64,000 nucleotides of DNA from Amazonocrinis nigriterrae CENA67. GTDB lineage: Bacteria > Cyanobacteriota > Cyanobacteriia > Cyanobacteriales > Nostocaceae. This document shows, piece after piece, positions 1 to 8,446 of this stretch (positions are counted from its first letter, which is position 1; every line of letters begins with the position of its first letter). The translations under genes were made by a program, and so were the position numbers. The stretch lies in assembly GCF_016056305.1 (NCBI RefSeq), contig NZ_JAECZC010000018.1, positions 44,041 to 108,040 on the forward strand, read 5' to 3'. The notes under the pieces are model-generated. The model did not search any database. It saw only the letters and a program-made list of their open reading frames with translations, and was not told the DNA's origin.

Positions 1-16
1 GTAACTTATCTTCACA

Positions 17-1276
17 ATGTCCGTAACCCAGCTTTATCAAACTGTTTCCCCTCAACAGACGCCCCAAGACTTACGGGGATATGAATATGATTTGGTAATT
101 GTAGGCGGTGGAATTATTGGGTTAACCCTAGCTTCTGCTTTAAAAGATTCTGGACTGAGTGTCCTACTAATTGAAGCGAAAGTAGCATCGGCGGCGGTGG
201 CTAAAGGACAAGCTTATGCAATTCATATGCTTTCGGCGCTGATTTACCAAGGTATTGGAATTTGGGATAAAATTCTGCCACAAATTGCTAAATATCGCCA
301 AGTTCGCCTGTCTGATGCCGATTACCCTGATGTGGTGGAGTTTCAAACAGGCGATTTAGGCACACCAGAGTTGGGTTATGTGGCAGAACACCAAGCATTA
401 TTGCACCCGTTGCAGGAGTTTGTGCAAAGTTGTCCGAATGTAACTTATTTGTGTCCGGCTGAAGTAGTCAATACTCAGTATCAGCAAGACATTGTGGCAA
501 TAGATATTAAAATTGCCGAGCAGATATATACAGTACGCAGTAAATTAGTGGTAGCCGCAGACGGATCGCGATCGCCCATTCGTCAAGCTGCTGGTATCAA
601 AACCCACGGCTGGAAATATTGGCAATCATGCATTGTCGCTTTTGTCAAACCAGAAAAACCCCACAACGACACCGCCTACGAAAAATTCTGGACTAGCGGC
701 CCGTTCGCCATTTTACCTTTACCTGGCAACCGTTGCCGCATTGTGTGGACAGCCCCCCACGAAGAAGCAAAAGCTTTATGTGCTTTAGATGATGAGCAAT
801 TTTTAGCAGAATTAACTCGTCGCTATGGCAACCAGATGGGTAAATTGGAATTATTAGGCGATCGCTTTATTTTTCAAGTGCAACTCATGCAAAGCGATCG
901 CTACGTCCTTCCTCGCCTAGCATTAATTGGTGATGCAGCACACAATTGTCATCCCGTTGGTGGACAAGGTTTAAATCTTGGTATTCGGGATGCAGCTGCT
1001 TTAGCCCAAGTTTTGCAAACAGCACATACTTCAGGTGAAGATATTGGCAAAATTCAAATCCTCAAACGCTATGAACGTTGGCGTAAAAATGAAAACCTGA
1101 CAATTTTAGGTTTCACCGATATGTTAGACAGAATGTTTTCTAACAACTTTTTACCATTGGTGTTAGTTCGTCGCCTCGGTTTATGGTTTTTGCAGCGAGT
1201 ACCTCTGCTAAAAGTGTTTATGCTTAAATTAATGATCGGTTTGAAAGGGCGTACTCCCGAATTAGCAAAACGGTAG
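17..1276 (+). CDS. FAD-dependent hydroxylase, UbiH/COQ6 family
   Basis: A 419-residue flavoprotein monooxygenase. The N-terminal Rossmann fold shows the dinucleotide-binding GGGIIGL motif (about residues 30-36) followed by a strand ending in an acidic residue (LLIEAK). A DG segment (AADGSRSPIRQ, about residue 187) and the C-terminal FAD-ribityl motif LALIGDAAHNCHPVGGQGLN (about 300-320) complete the class A flavin monooxygenase pattern. The family hydroxylates aromatic rings, classically in ubiquinone synthesis. Cyanobacteria make plastoquinone, so a quinone-ring or related substrate is an inference. The gene appears complete, starting 16 bases inside the window. The downstream neighbours are a foreign-looking toxin-antitoxin pair, so there is no operon context to the right. 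Confidence 0.85.
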   Translation: MSVTQLYQTVSPQQTPQDLRGYEYDLVIVGGGIIGLTLASALKDSGLSVLLIEAKVASAAVAKGQAYAIHMLSALIYQGIGIWDKILPQIAKYRQVRLSDADYPDVVEFQTGDLGTPELGYVAEHQALLHPLQEFVQSCPNVTYLCPAEVVNTQYQQDIVAIDIKIAEQIYTVRSKLVVAADGSRSPIRQAAGIKTHGWKYWQSCIVAFVKPEKPHNDTAYEKFWTSGPFAILPLPGNRCRIVWTAPHEEAKALCALDDEQFLAELTRRYGNQMGKLELLGDRFIFQVQLMQSDRYVLPRLALIGDAAHNCHPVGGQGLNLGIRDAAALAQVLQTAHTSGEDIGKIQILKRYERWRKNENLTILGFTDMLDRMFSNNFLPLVLVRRLGLWFLQRVPLLKVFMLKLMIGLKGRTPELAKR

Positions 1277-1424
1277 GGATTGGGTACTGGGGACTAGTAC
1301 TCTGTATCAGTTATCAGTCAACAGTCATCAGTCAAAACCCGTAAATTGTGTAGGTTGGGTTGATCTTGATTTGTACGGCTTCAAGACGTACTCTAAAAAA
1401 GAGAGCAAAAAAAGGTCGCCTCCT

Positions 1425-1742
1425 ATGTCCGACAAGCACAAACCCGGCAGAACAGAAGACAAACGCAGCAAACCAGAACGCCTGGAAGCACGCCTTACCC
1501 GTGAGCAGAAGGAATTGTTGCAGTGGGCGGCAGATTTGGAAGGCAGAACCGTCACTGATTTTGTAGTTAGTCACGCCCAGGAGGCGGCTGTCAAGACGAT
1601 TGAGGAACACACCCTGATCAAACTCAGCCGGGAAGACAGCATCGCTTTCATCGATTCTCTGATCAATCCCCCTGCACTACAGCCTGATGCACCGCTGGCA
1701 CGGGCAATCAGCCGTTACAAAGAAAGCATGGGGCTGGCGTGA
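1425..1742 (+). CDS. TacA-like (DUF1778) antitoxin of a type II TA pair
   Basis: A 105-residue protein. The N-terminal half resembles a ribbon-helix-helix DUF1778/TacA antitoxin: a basic start, then RLEARLTREQKELLQWAADL and a second helix TVTDFVVSHAQEAAVKTIEE. The C-terminal tail (about 75-105) would wrap the toxin. I chose the ATG at 1425; the frame is open further upstream, but that part is not family-like. The stop overlaps the next gene's GTG by four bases (GTGA), the usual coupling of antitoxin to GNAT toxin. Base composition is clearly GC-richer than the neighbouring genes, which suggests transfer from another lineage. Such antitoxins normally repress their own operon. Confidence 0.8.
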   Translation: MSDKHKPGRTEDKRSKPERLEARLTREQKELLQWAADLEGRTVTDFVVSHAQEAAVKTIEEHTLIKLSREDSIAFIDSLINPPALQPDAPLARAISRYKESMGLA

Positions 1743-2251
1743 GCGCCCCCGCTTTTGCGTATACCATCGAGTTGCTGAACTTTGAACACAATCGGGTGGA
1801 TTTCCGGTGTGGAACCGAAGCCCTCGACCGTTATCTGCGGGAACAAGCCAGTCAAGATTTGCGGCGTTATGTGGCAACGCCGTTTGTGCTGCATGATGTG
1901 GATGCGAACCGCATAGCAGGCTATTACACGCTGGCGGCCACGTCGATTCAGGTAGCAGACTTGCCAGAAGCACTACGCGCGAGGCTGCCGAGGTATCCTC
2001 TCGTCCCGGCCACACTGCTGGGGCGGCTTGCCGTAGATGAACGGTACCAGGGGCAAGGGCTGGGGGCGTTTCTGCTCGTTGATGCCCTGCGGCGCAGCCT
2101 GATGAGCGAGATTGCCGCGATGGCGGTAGTGGTGGATGCCAAAGATGAACAGGCACGGGCTTTTTATGAACATCATGGATTTACCCTGTTTCCCGGCCAG
2201 CTTCGACGGCTGTACCTGCCGATGACGCTCATCAAAAGACAGTTCAGTTGA
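1739..2251 (+). CDS. TacT-like GNAT N-acetyltransferase toxin
   Basis: A 170-residue GNAT acetyltransferase with a GTG start overlapping the upstream antitoxin stop. The acetyl-CoA pyrophosphate loop is visible as VDERYQGQGLGAFLL (about 99-113), and ARAFYEHHGF (about 138-147) carries the C-terminal tyrosine common in the family. The N-terminal pattern (FDCG-like FRCGTEALDRYLREQASQD) is typical of TacT/AtaT toxins, which acetylate aminoacyl-tRNA and stop translation. The function is inferred from family and the adjacent antitoxin. The same GC-rich composition extends through the gene and ends near its stop. A plain metabolic acetyltransferase is a less likely alternative. Confidence 0.82.
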   Translation: MSAPAFAYTIELLNFEHNRVDFRCGTEALDRYLREQASQDLRRYVATPFVLHDVDANRIAGYYTLAATSIQVADLPEALRARLPRYPLVPATLLGRLAVDERYQGQGLGAFLLVDALRRSLMSEIAAMAVVVDAKDEQARAFYEHHGFTLFPGQLRRLYLPMTLIKRQFS

Positions 2252-2567
2252 ACCTTTGCAATCTTTGCGAGATAAAACCCTTGGCTGTTTAAAGCTTGCA
2301 CATAAGTTCGATGATTGGTCAAAAATTGAAGAGATACAGCAAAAATCCGTAAGAGTTTCTGCGCGTCTTCAGACGCGCAGAGTGTCAACCTTTGGATAGA
2401 TGTAATGAGATTAAGCGTGCGTTACAAGCTCAGTAATACCAATAGTAAAATTGGGAAATTGCTTTATTCTGCGAACAAATAAAAATCTCAATGCAAAAAC
2501 TGATTACACTTCTGGCCAGGAATGTTAGAGTTTCAAGAAATTCATCGGAACTTTTCAGCGAGTATTC
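2252..2567. other. Spacer between the TA pair and the transglycosylase gene
   Basis: 316 bases with no convincing gene. It holds the GC-rich hairpin at 2358-2381 and then AT-rich sequence leading to the transglycosylase gene. Composition falls back to the AT-rich local background after the toxin stop. Nothing else is recognised. Confidence 0.6.
2358..2381. terminator. Perfect inverted repeat after the toxin gene, possible terminator
   Basis: Arms TCTGCGCGTCT (2358-2368) and AGACGCGCAGA (2371-2381) are exact reverse complements around a 2-base centre. It could stop transcription from the toxin-antitoxin pair, but there is no T-run on either side, so the terminator reading is uncertain. It may instead mark the edge of the transferred segment. 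Confidence 0.4.
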
Positions 2568-4763
2568 ATGCTGAAGAAAATACAAAAAAAGCAAATTCCT
2601 CTCATCGCTGGTGCAGCACTGTTGGCCTTTTCAGCAGGGGCAATGGTGGCGGCACCGCAGATGGGAAAATCCTTGAGTCAATGGCTCAAACTAGGTAACA
2701 ATGCAACAGAACAAACTTCTGAGGCTAACAAAGCCAACTCGGCTGTGTTCTCACTCATATCTCTATCCCCAGTGGAAAGGGCACAAAAACTAGCAGAACT
2801 TGCCCAAAATGCCCCTTCGCCAGACCGGGAACGGGCGAGATATCTATTGGCGAGTGATTACATTGAAAGAACACAAGCCAACAAAGCCCTAACTTTACTC
2901 GAAGGACTAGAGAAAGACTATCCTGTCTTAGCACCTTATATTTTGCTGAAACAGGCACAGGCACAAGATATCGTAGGGGAGAAAGGTAAAGCTTCGGATC
3001 TGCGGCAGAAAGTGCTGAAAGTGTATCCCAAAGAACCAGCCGCAGTCAAAGCGATGTATCTCATCGCCCAACCAAAGCAACAGCAGCAAGCGATCGCACA
3101 ATTTCCTTCTAATCCTCTCACCTGGGAAATTATCCGCAAGCAGTTGCAAGAGAACCCCAATCAGCCACAATTACAGTTAATCTTGGCAAAATATGCCTAT
3201 AACCAAGCCGGCATAGTAGGGGTTTTAGATCAGTTAGTCAAGCAACCATCCCTCAAACCCCAAGATTGGGACATCATCGGCACAGCCTATTGGGAAAACA
3301 ATCAATTTGCCAAAGCTGCGGATGCTTATGCTAAGGCAACTAAAACACCCCGCAATCTCTACCGTCAAGGTAGGGGATTGCAGGTAGCCAATAAAGACCG
3401 CCAAAAAGCGATCGCTACCTATAATCAATTAGTACAGCAATTTCCCCAAGCCGAAGAAACAGGGACAGCCTTGCTACGTCTAGCAGAAATGGCAAAAACG
3501 CCTAAAGATGCCATACCTAATCTTGACCTGGTAATTAATAAATTCCCCAACGAAGCAAGTCAAGCAGTAGCAGCAAAAGCTAAAATTCTCACTGGACTCA
3601 ACGACCAAAAGTCAGCCAAAGCAGCTTGGGACTTACTTCTATCCAAGTATGGTAATTCTGATGAGGCAGCAGAGTATCGTTGGAAAATCGCCCAAGAAAA
3701 AGCCAAAGTCAAAGATTACGCAGCAGCCTTGGAATGGGCACAACCAATTACCACCAACAACCCTAACAGCATTCTGGCTCCTAGAGCCGGCTTTTGGGTA
3801 GGCAAATGGGCAAATACTTTAGGGAAGCAACAAGAAGCTCAATCAGCTTTTGAGTATGTCTTAGGTCAATTTCCCTACTCTTATTATGCGTGGCGATCGG
3901 CGATTATTCTGGGTCTGGATGTCGGCAACTTTAACAACTTACGACAAATGAATCCAAAGGTAGTTGCATCAAAGCGTCCTATACCTACCGCTGGTTCGGA
4001 AACCTTCAAAGAATTGTATTTATTAGGTCAAGACCGCGATGCTTGGTTGCAATGGGAAACAGAATTTGTTAGTAAAGACCAACCCACTGTAGCAGAACAA
4101 TTCACTGAAGGATTGATGCGGCTAGCTAGGGGAGAAAATCAATCAGGAATTGACATTATTTCTAAGTTGGAAGACCGGGAGATTCCTGAAGAAAAAAGCC
4201 AATATCAAGCTTTGAGCAAACAGATAACTTATTGGCAAGCCCGCTATCCATTTCCCTATCTTCAAGAAATTGAAAAGTGGTCTAAAGAACGTCAAATTAA
4301 TCCTTTGTTAGTCACTGCTTTAATCCGTCAAGAATCGCGGTTTGAACCTAAAATTAAATCTGTTGCTGGTGCTACTGGTTTAATGCAGGTCATGCCAGAT
4401 ACAGCTAAATGGATAGCCCCCCAAATTAAGGTAGATAGCAAAACAATTAATCTGGAAAATCCCAACGATAATATTATGTTGGGTACCTGGTATTTGGATC
4501 ATACCCATCAACAGTATGCTGGGAATTCATTGCTAGCGATCGCTAGTTATAATGCAGGGCCAGGTAATGTTTCTAAATGGCTACAAACTACACCCACAAA
4601 AGATCCAGATGAATTTGTTGAAGAAATTCCCTTTGACGAAACCAGAAATTATGTGCGGCAAGTCTTTGGTAACTATTGGAATTATCTCAGACTTTACAAC
4701 CCTGAAATTTCTAACATAGTGGCAAAGTACTCGGCGACACACCCAAAACTACCACAACAGTGA
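2568..4763 (+). CDS. Soluble lytic murein transglycosylase, SLT domain
   Basis: A 731-residue exported or membrane-anchored cell-wall enzyme. A basic N-terminus and hydrophobic stretch (LIAGAALLAFSAGAMVAAP, about 12-30) act as signal or anchor. Residues about 60-560 are alpha-helical solenoid repeats (TPR/Slt70-like: repeated A-x-A-Y and LLxLAE patterns). The C-terminal SLT domain holds the catalytic glutamate in RQESRFEPKIKS (Glu589), then GATGLMQVMPDTA, the middle motif GTWYLD and ASYNAGPGNVSKWL. The family cleaves MurNAc-GlcNAc bonds to form 1,6-anhydro ends, for wall growth or turnover. The long superhelical N-terminus matches the Slt70 layout. It is a single gene followed by a terminator hairpin. 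Confidence 0.93.
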   Translation: MLKKIQKKQIPLIAGAALLAFSAGAMVAAPQMGKSLSQWLKLGNNATEQTSEANKANSAVFSLISLSPVERAQKLAELAQNAPSPDRERARYLLASDYIERTQANKALTLLEGLEKDYPVLAPYILLKQAQAQDIVGEKGKASDLRQKVLKVYPKEPAAVKAMYLIAQPKQQQQAIAQFPSNPLTWEIIRKQLQENPNQPQLQLILAKYAYNQAGIVGVLDQLVKQPSLKPQDWDIIGTAYWENNQFAKAADAYAKATKTPRNLYRQGRGLQVANKDRQKAIATYNQLVQQFPQAEETGTALLRLAEMAKTPKDAIPNLDLVINKFPNEASQAVAAKAKILTGLNDQKSAKAAWDLLLSKYGNSDEAAEYRWKIAQEKAKVKDYAAALEWAQPITTNNPNSILAPRAGFWVGKWANTLGKQQEAQSAFEYVLGQFPYSYYAWRSAIILGLDVGNFNNLRQMNPKVVASKRPIPTAGSETFKELYLLGQDRDAWLQWETEFVSKDQPTVAEQFTEGLMRLARGENQSGIDIISKLEDREIPEEKSQYQALSKQITYWQARYPFPYLQEIEKWSKERQINPLLVTALIRQESRFEPKIKSVAGATGLMQVMPDTAKWIAPQIKVDSKTINLENPNDNIMLGTWYLDHTHQQYAGNSLLAIASYNAGPGNVSKWLQTTPTKDPDEFVEEIPFDETRNYVRQVFGNYWNYLRLYNPEISNIVAKYSATHPKLPQQ

Positions 4764-4780
4764 TTTTCCTGAACAGATGG

Positions 4781-4823
4781 AAGCAGAGGAAAGACTTGTA
4801 GAAAATTATCCTCTGCTTTCTTG
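4781..4823 (+). terminator. Rho-independent terminator of the transglycosylase gene
   Basis: Arms AAGCAGAGGA (4781-4790) and TCCTCTGCTT (4809-4818) are exact reverse complements with an 18-base loop. They are followed by a T-rich tail (TCTTGTTCT), 18 bases after the stop codon. Confidence 0.75.
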
Positions 4824-5062
4824 TTCTGCTGCTTATTTTTTCTTAATACTTAATCAGCTATAGCAATCTAATTTAATTTATGAAAACATCTACGAATAGG
4901 TAGATTGTATTATCCTTCTAAAGTAAGAAGCAAAAACTTTTTGGTAATGCTTTAGGCTAATTTTTTGTATTAGTAAACTCTTGTAAAATACGTGTCTCGC
5001 CCGTCCTTATTGGTGGGTAATATCAAGTTTGGTTAATTAGTTATGATTCCCACAGTCATTGC

Positions 5063-5130
5063 ACCCCACCCCTAACCCCTCCCCGTGAACGGGGAGGGGA
5101 AACAAAGCATAGCTTTGGTGGAGTGGGGTT
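5063..5130. repeat. GC-rich nested hairpin repeat (CCCCTCCCCGT / ACGGGGAGGGG)
   Basis: An inner perfect 11-bp inverted repeat (5076-5086 with 5089-5099, 2-base centre) sits inside outer arms ACCCCAC / GTGGGGT (5063-5069 and 5123-5129). Its composition contrasts sharply with the AT-rich surroundings. Such C-run/G-run elements are common dispersed repeats in cyanobacterial intergenic DNA. Confidence 0.7.
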
Positions 5131-5397
5131 CTTAAGATTTAATAAGTAATAAGCAAAGGACATGATATAAAATGTCTGCCCATAATAAAATTGACAAACA
5201 TTTATCCTGTTTATTTTGTCAAGTATTACTTGGTTACATTAGATAAAATTAGCTAATTTAGTTTTAGGATTTTATATTCTTATATTCAGAAAAATAGCAT
5301 ACTTTTCCTACTTTTCTGACTTTTAAATCATCTTCAATCCTTGTTAATGTACTGATGTAATGTTATTTACAGTCTAATTTGCTAGGGTCTAAAACCA

Positions 5398-5790
5398 ATG
5401 AAAAAACTCATTGCCGCTTTATTACTGATAATTTCCTTGACTTTCTCCATCGGACAAGGACAAGCACTAGCAGCAGAAAGTTGTGAAAACGTTCTCAATC
5501 AGGGATCTGCTACTATTGAATCAGGCTGGTTTACACAACCAACCGCAACAATTGGTTGGTATAAGGGAACTATCACGACAGATGTTAAATATGATGTCTG
5601 TACCCCAACTGCTGTTATCAGAGTCAATGGTAACGATTGGAATAAACTGGTAGCTGATGGAAAAGTGGACGGCTTGCGATATGAAGTATATGCATATGCT
5701 GATAAAGATGGAAATTACCAGAATTTCTTGTTTAGACAGATCCAGAATGGAAAGCCACAGACAATCACAGCAGCCCAATTTAGAGAGTAA
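5398..5790 (+). CDS. Small secreted protein of unknown function
   Basis: A 130-residue protein with a clear Sec signal peptide: MKKLIAALLLIISLTF, then a small-residue region ending ALAAES, so cleavage is probably near residue 26. The mature part has two cysteines (in ESCENV and YDVCTP) that could form a disulphide in the periplasm. It looks beta-rich (ATIGWYKGTITTDVKYDV, RYEVYAYADKDGNYQNF). I do not recognise the family. It is a single gene with its own terminator. Confidence 0.7.
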   Translation: MKKLIAALLLIISLTFSIGQGQALAAESCENVLNQGSATIESGWFTQPTATIGWYKGTITTDVKYDVCTPTAVIRVNGNDWNKLVADGKVDGLRYEVYAYADKDGNYQNFLFRQIQNGKPQTITAAQFRE

Positions 5791-5813
5791 TAATTGAAGT
5801 AGTAACATGAATA

Positions 5814-5851
5814 AAAAGCCCCTCCAGCGACAAACTGAGAGGGGTTTTATT
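5814..5851 (+). terminator. Terminator after the secreted-protein gene
   Basis: AAAAGCCCCTC pairs with GAGGGGTTTT with one bulged base, followed by ATTTT. It starts 24 bases past the stop codon. The A-run before the stem means it may also work in the opposite direction. Confidence 0.8.
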
Positions 5852-5863
5852 TTGAGATATAGC

Positions 5864-6050
5864 CGTAGTCACATAGGTTATATCAATTTCAATAATCTTC
5901 GTAACATATGGTTTGACTGTAGGGGCGTACAGCTGTACGCCCCTACAACGTATCTGTTGCCTAATTTTGGAGAATTGGTATTATTTCAACGTGAGTTCGA
6001 CAAGTGCAAGATATGAATTAGGACAGTGTTGATTCTTCAAAACCTTTTAA
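5864..6050 (+). repeat. Diverged, split copy of the dispersed 75-bp repeat
   Basis: The left part (TATAGCCGTAGTCACATA, from about 5864) and right part (ATTAGGACA.TG.TGATT..TCAAA, about 6016-6043) match the two halves of the repeat at 12937-13010. They are separated by about 135 bases that include the 30-bp palindrome at 5918-5947. This looks like an insertion into an older repeat copy. Confidence 0.45.
5918..5947. repeat. Perfect 30-bp palindrome
   Basis: The 15-base arm from 5918 (TGTAGGGGCGTACAG) is followed directly by its exact reverse complement to 5947. There is no spacer. It would extrude as a cruciform or form a hairpin in RNA. It is probably a mobile repeat unit, because it sits between two halves of another repeat. 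Confidence 0.8.
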
Positions 6051-6072
6051 GGTTTACTTGATAAATCATTTC

Positions 6073-7443
6073 TTAGTGACGAGTGTAAGCGCGTTCAAAG
6101 TTGATTTTGACTTTCTCAGCAATAAATACCACTATCACCGCTGCAATCGAAGCTGACACTTCTGCTATTCTGATACCAAAATTATCTGTGATAATGGCCA
6201 AAGCTGCAAATGCGATCGCTACTCCTACACTAATTTGTTTGACCTTTTTTGTTACCTCATAAGCTTGATTACAGGAACTACAAATTAGTGTATGCTGTGA
6301 GAGTCGATCAAGTGCTTTCAAGTTTTGATGCACACACTCACTATCTGCATTTTTAGAGGTGAAATAACCTTGGTAATAGGGCAAAGATGACCCAAATTTA
6401 TCCAGCCAATTGCGATACTGAATTACCAGCACATCAGATGTCTTCAAGGGCAAATACAAGTCTTTTAAACTTACTCCCAACTGTTCAACTTGTGTTTGTT
6501 GTCCAGCAATCAAAGCCAAATCTTCTTCTAATAGTTGGTTACGATTCCAATGTTCTAACCAGCGAGGTCGTAGATAATTTGTCCAAGTCAAAAAGTTACG
6601 AAAATTGATCCCAAAAATCCGACATCGACCTTTACCTAGAGGTATAGAATAAAAAGCTAAACCCCCAGACCAATTTCGCTGTGGGATGTTAAATCTGTAA
6701 ATAATTAAATTGGGGGCGACGAAATCAAGCCTAGTCCAATTTGTATCCAATTTTCGCATTCCCCGCAGCCTGCCGCGAATCCCGTCAACTGAAGTTTCCA
6801 GTACTTCCATTTCTAGAGGTTGGGCGTATTCCCGTTTACCGCCATTACGGGTGCCATCGTGACTAATGTTAGCGTGTGCTGGATCGATGACATTTTCGAT
6901 AAAATAGCTTTGATCGAAAGGTAAGTCACGCATGGTTTGAACGGTGACAAACTTTGGCTCATCCAACTCCGGTATGATGGGAATTTTCTCTTCCACAGCA
7001 GCCTCAGCTTCCCCGGCCCACATCCAAATTAAACCTTGGCGTTCCACAACCTTAAATGATTGCACGCAAGCATTGGCTGGAATTTTGGCATCTGCGGGTA
7101 ACTGGGGAATATGCAGACATTGGCCATCACTGCCAAACTGCCAGCCGTGATACAAGCATTCGATTTTGCCGTCTATTAACTGTCCATCTGAAAGTTTAGC
7201 AGCACGGTGAGGACAACGATCGCTTAAACAAATGAGCTGTCCTTGCTCATCTCTAAACAATACCAAAGGTTCATCGTACAACGAAAAACTATAGGGACGC
7301 TTTGCAGGTAAGTCTTGCAAAAAACAAACAGGATACCAACATTGCCTCCAATTAAATTGTTGTGTTTCTTCAGGTATCGCCCAGGTAGAAATCCTTGGTG
7401 CGGTATCTGGTGTTTTGGTTTCTACAGTTATATTGTTATCCAT
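6073..7443 (-). CDS. Rieske non-heme iron oxygenase, pheophorbide a oxygenase/Lls1-like
   Basis: A 456-residue oxygenase. The N-terminal Rieske [2Fe-2S] site reads CPHRAAKL...CLYHGW (about residues 77-100). The mononuclear iron motif is NVIDPAHANISH (about 185-196). The C-terminus carries a CSSC pair and two membrane helices (about 405-450). This layout, with Rieske, catalytic iron, CxxC and paired C-terminal helices, matches the PaO/Lls1/Tic55 group, which oxygenates chlorophyll breakdown products or related substrates in membranes. Length is near the family norm. It lies 155 bases downstream of the ABC permease gene on the same strand, so it may be co-transcribed, but the substrate is unknown. 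A different ring-oxygenase role is possible. Confidence 0.85.
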   Translation of the reverse strand: MDNNITVETKTPDTAPRISTWAIPEETQQFNWRQCWYPVCFLQDLPAKRPYSFSLYDEPLVLFRDEQGQLICLSDRCPHRAAKLSDGQLIDGKIECLYHGWQFGSDGQCLHIPQLPADAKIPANACVQSFKVVERQGLIWMWAGEAEAAVEEKIPIIPELDEPKFVTVQTMRDLPFDQSYFIENVIDPAHANISHDGTRNGGKREYAQPLEMEVLETSVDGIRGRLRGMRKLDTNWTRLDFVAPNLIIYRFNIPQRNWSGGLAFYSIPLGKGRCRIFGINFRNFLTWTNYLRPRWLEHWNRNQLLEEDLALIAGQQTQVEQLGVSLKDLYLPLKTSDVLVIQYRNWLDKFGSSLPYYQGYFTSKNADSECVHQNLKALDRLSQHTLICSSCNQAYEVTKKVKQISVGVAIAFAALAIITDNFGIRIAEVSASIAAVIVVFIAEKVKINFERAYTRH

Positions 7444-7597
7444 TTTTTCTCATCCTGTATTATACGATTGCAAAATATCAAAGCGAATCGTAAATCCAAA
7501 ATCCTTGAGTCAATGACTTCAGGTATAGAGTAAATCCAAAATCCAAAATCGGTTGACTCTGGCGCTGTTGGTCTTCATTACTAATTAGTATAAAACT

Positions 7598-8446
7598 CTA
7601 TTTCTCATCTTTCATAGCACTTTCATGCCATTTTCTTAATATTAAGTCAGATAAAGTACTCAAACTTACAAATATCAATACACCTGACCCAGTTGTCAAA
7701 AATAACGCCGCAAACATCCGGGGAATTTGTAAGTTGTAGCTAGATATTAAAATCCGATAGGCGATACCTGAGTTTGCCCCGCCAGTACCAGCAACAAATT
7801 CAGCGACAACTGCCCCAATTAATGCTAACCCACCGCTGATTTTTAAACCACCTAAGAAATAAGGCATGGCACTAGGTAAGCGGAGATATAGTAATGTTTG
7901 CCAACGAGAGGCTTTATACAGTTGGAATAAATTTAGCAAGTTGCGGTCAACGCTGTTAAGTCCTAATGTGGTGTTGGAGACGATGGGGAAAAAGGCTACA
8001 ATCCAGGCACAAACTACTAAAGCGGCAAAGGTATTATTTTTTAACCAGAGTATAATTAGGGGTGCGATCGCTACTATGGGAGTTGTTTGTAAAATTACTG
8101 CATAAGGATATAAGCTTCTTTCAATCCATTTGCTTTGAGTAAACAAAATTGCAATCAACAAGCCAGAAATTACAGCAGCTATAAAAGCAAAAACTGTAAT
8201 TTGCAGTGTAATTAATAGTGATGAAAAAAGGTCATTCCAATCCCTAATTAAAGTCTGAAATACTAATATAGGCCCGGGAAGAATATAAGGAGGTAGATGG
8301 TTTACTCGCACCACAATATCCCATAATACTAATGCTAATATCCCAATTGCTAGGGGAGCATAAATATCAGCAGAAATGACTTTTTTTGATATTTTTTGTA
8401 ATTTGTAACGACGGATAAATAGCATTTTGAGAAATTTCCAATTCAC
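7598..8446 (-). CDS. ABC transporter permease, NitT/TauT/SsuC type
   Basis: A 282-residue inner-membrane permease with about six hydrophobic segments. The BPD_transp_1 cytoplasmic loop is recognisable near GGLKISGGLALIGAVVAEF (about 212-230). The N-terminus overlaps the stop of the ATPase gene by four bases (ATGA), so the two are translationally coupled. Family members import nitrate, taurine, sulfonates or pyrimidine-type compounds, depending on the binding protein. The binding-protein gene lies upstream on the same strand. The substrate cannot be read from the permease. Confidence 0.9.
   Translation of the reverse strand: MNWKFLKMLFIRRYKLQKISKKVISADIYAPLAIGILALVLWDIVVRVNHLPPYILPGPILVFQTLIRDWNDLFSSLLITLQITVFAFIAAVISGLLIAILFTQSKWIERSLYPYAVILQTTPIVAIAPLIILWLKNNTFAALVVCAWIVAFFPIVSNTTLGLNSVDRNLLNLFQLYKASRWQTLLYLRLPSAMPYFLGGLKISGGLALIGAVVAEFVAGTGGANSGIAYRILISSYNLQIPRMFAALFLTTGSGVLIFVSLSTLSDLILRKWHESAMKDEK

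Larger units (their letters stand above)
4764..5397. other. 634-base spacer with terminator and GC-rich repeat
   Basis: AT-rich spacer. It contains the transglycosylase terminator (4781-4818), a GC-rich hairpin repeat (5063-5130) and then about 250 bases of AT-rich sequence leading to the secreted-protein gene. No open frame with family resemblance was seen. Confidence 0.6.

Noticed and set aside
1677-2156. 159-codon open frame opposite the GNAT toxin gene
   Set aside because: It is antisense to a well-supported gene; GC-rich DNA gives long shadow frames. The encoded chain is Arg/Pro/His-rich without a recognisable pattern.
5807-6016. 69-codon open frame
   Set aside because: It spans a terminator, a palindrome and a split repeat; the protein is unlike any family.
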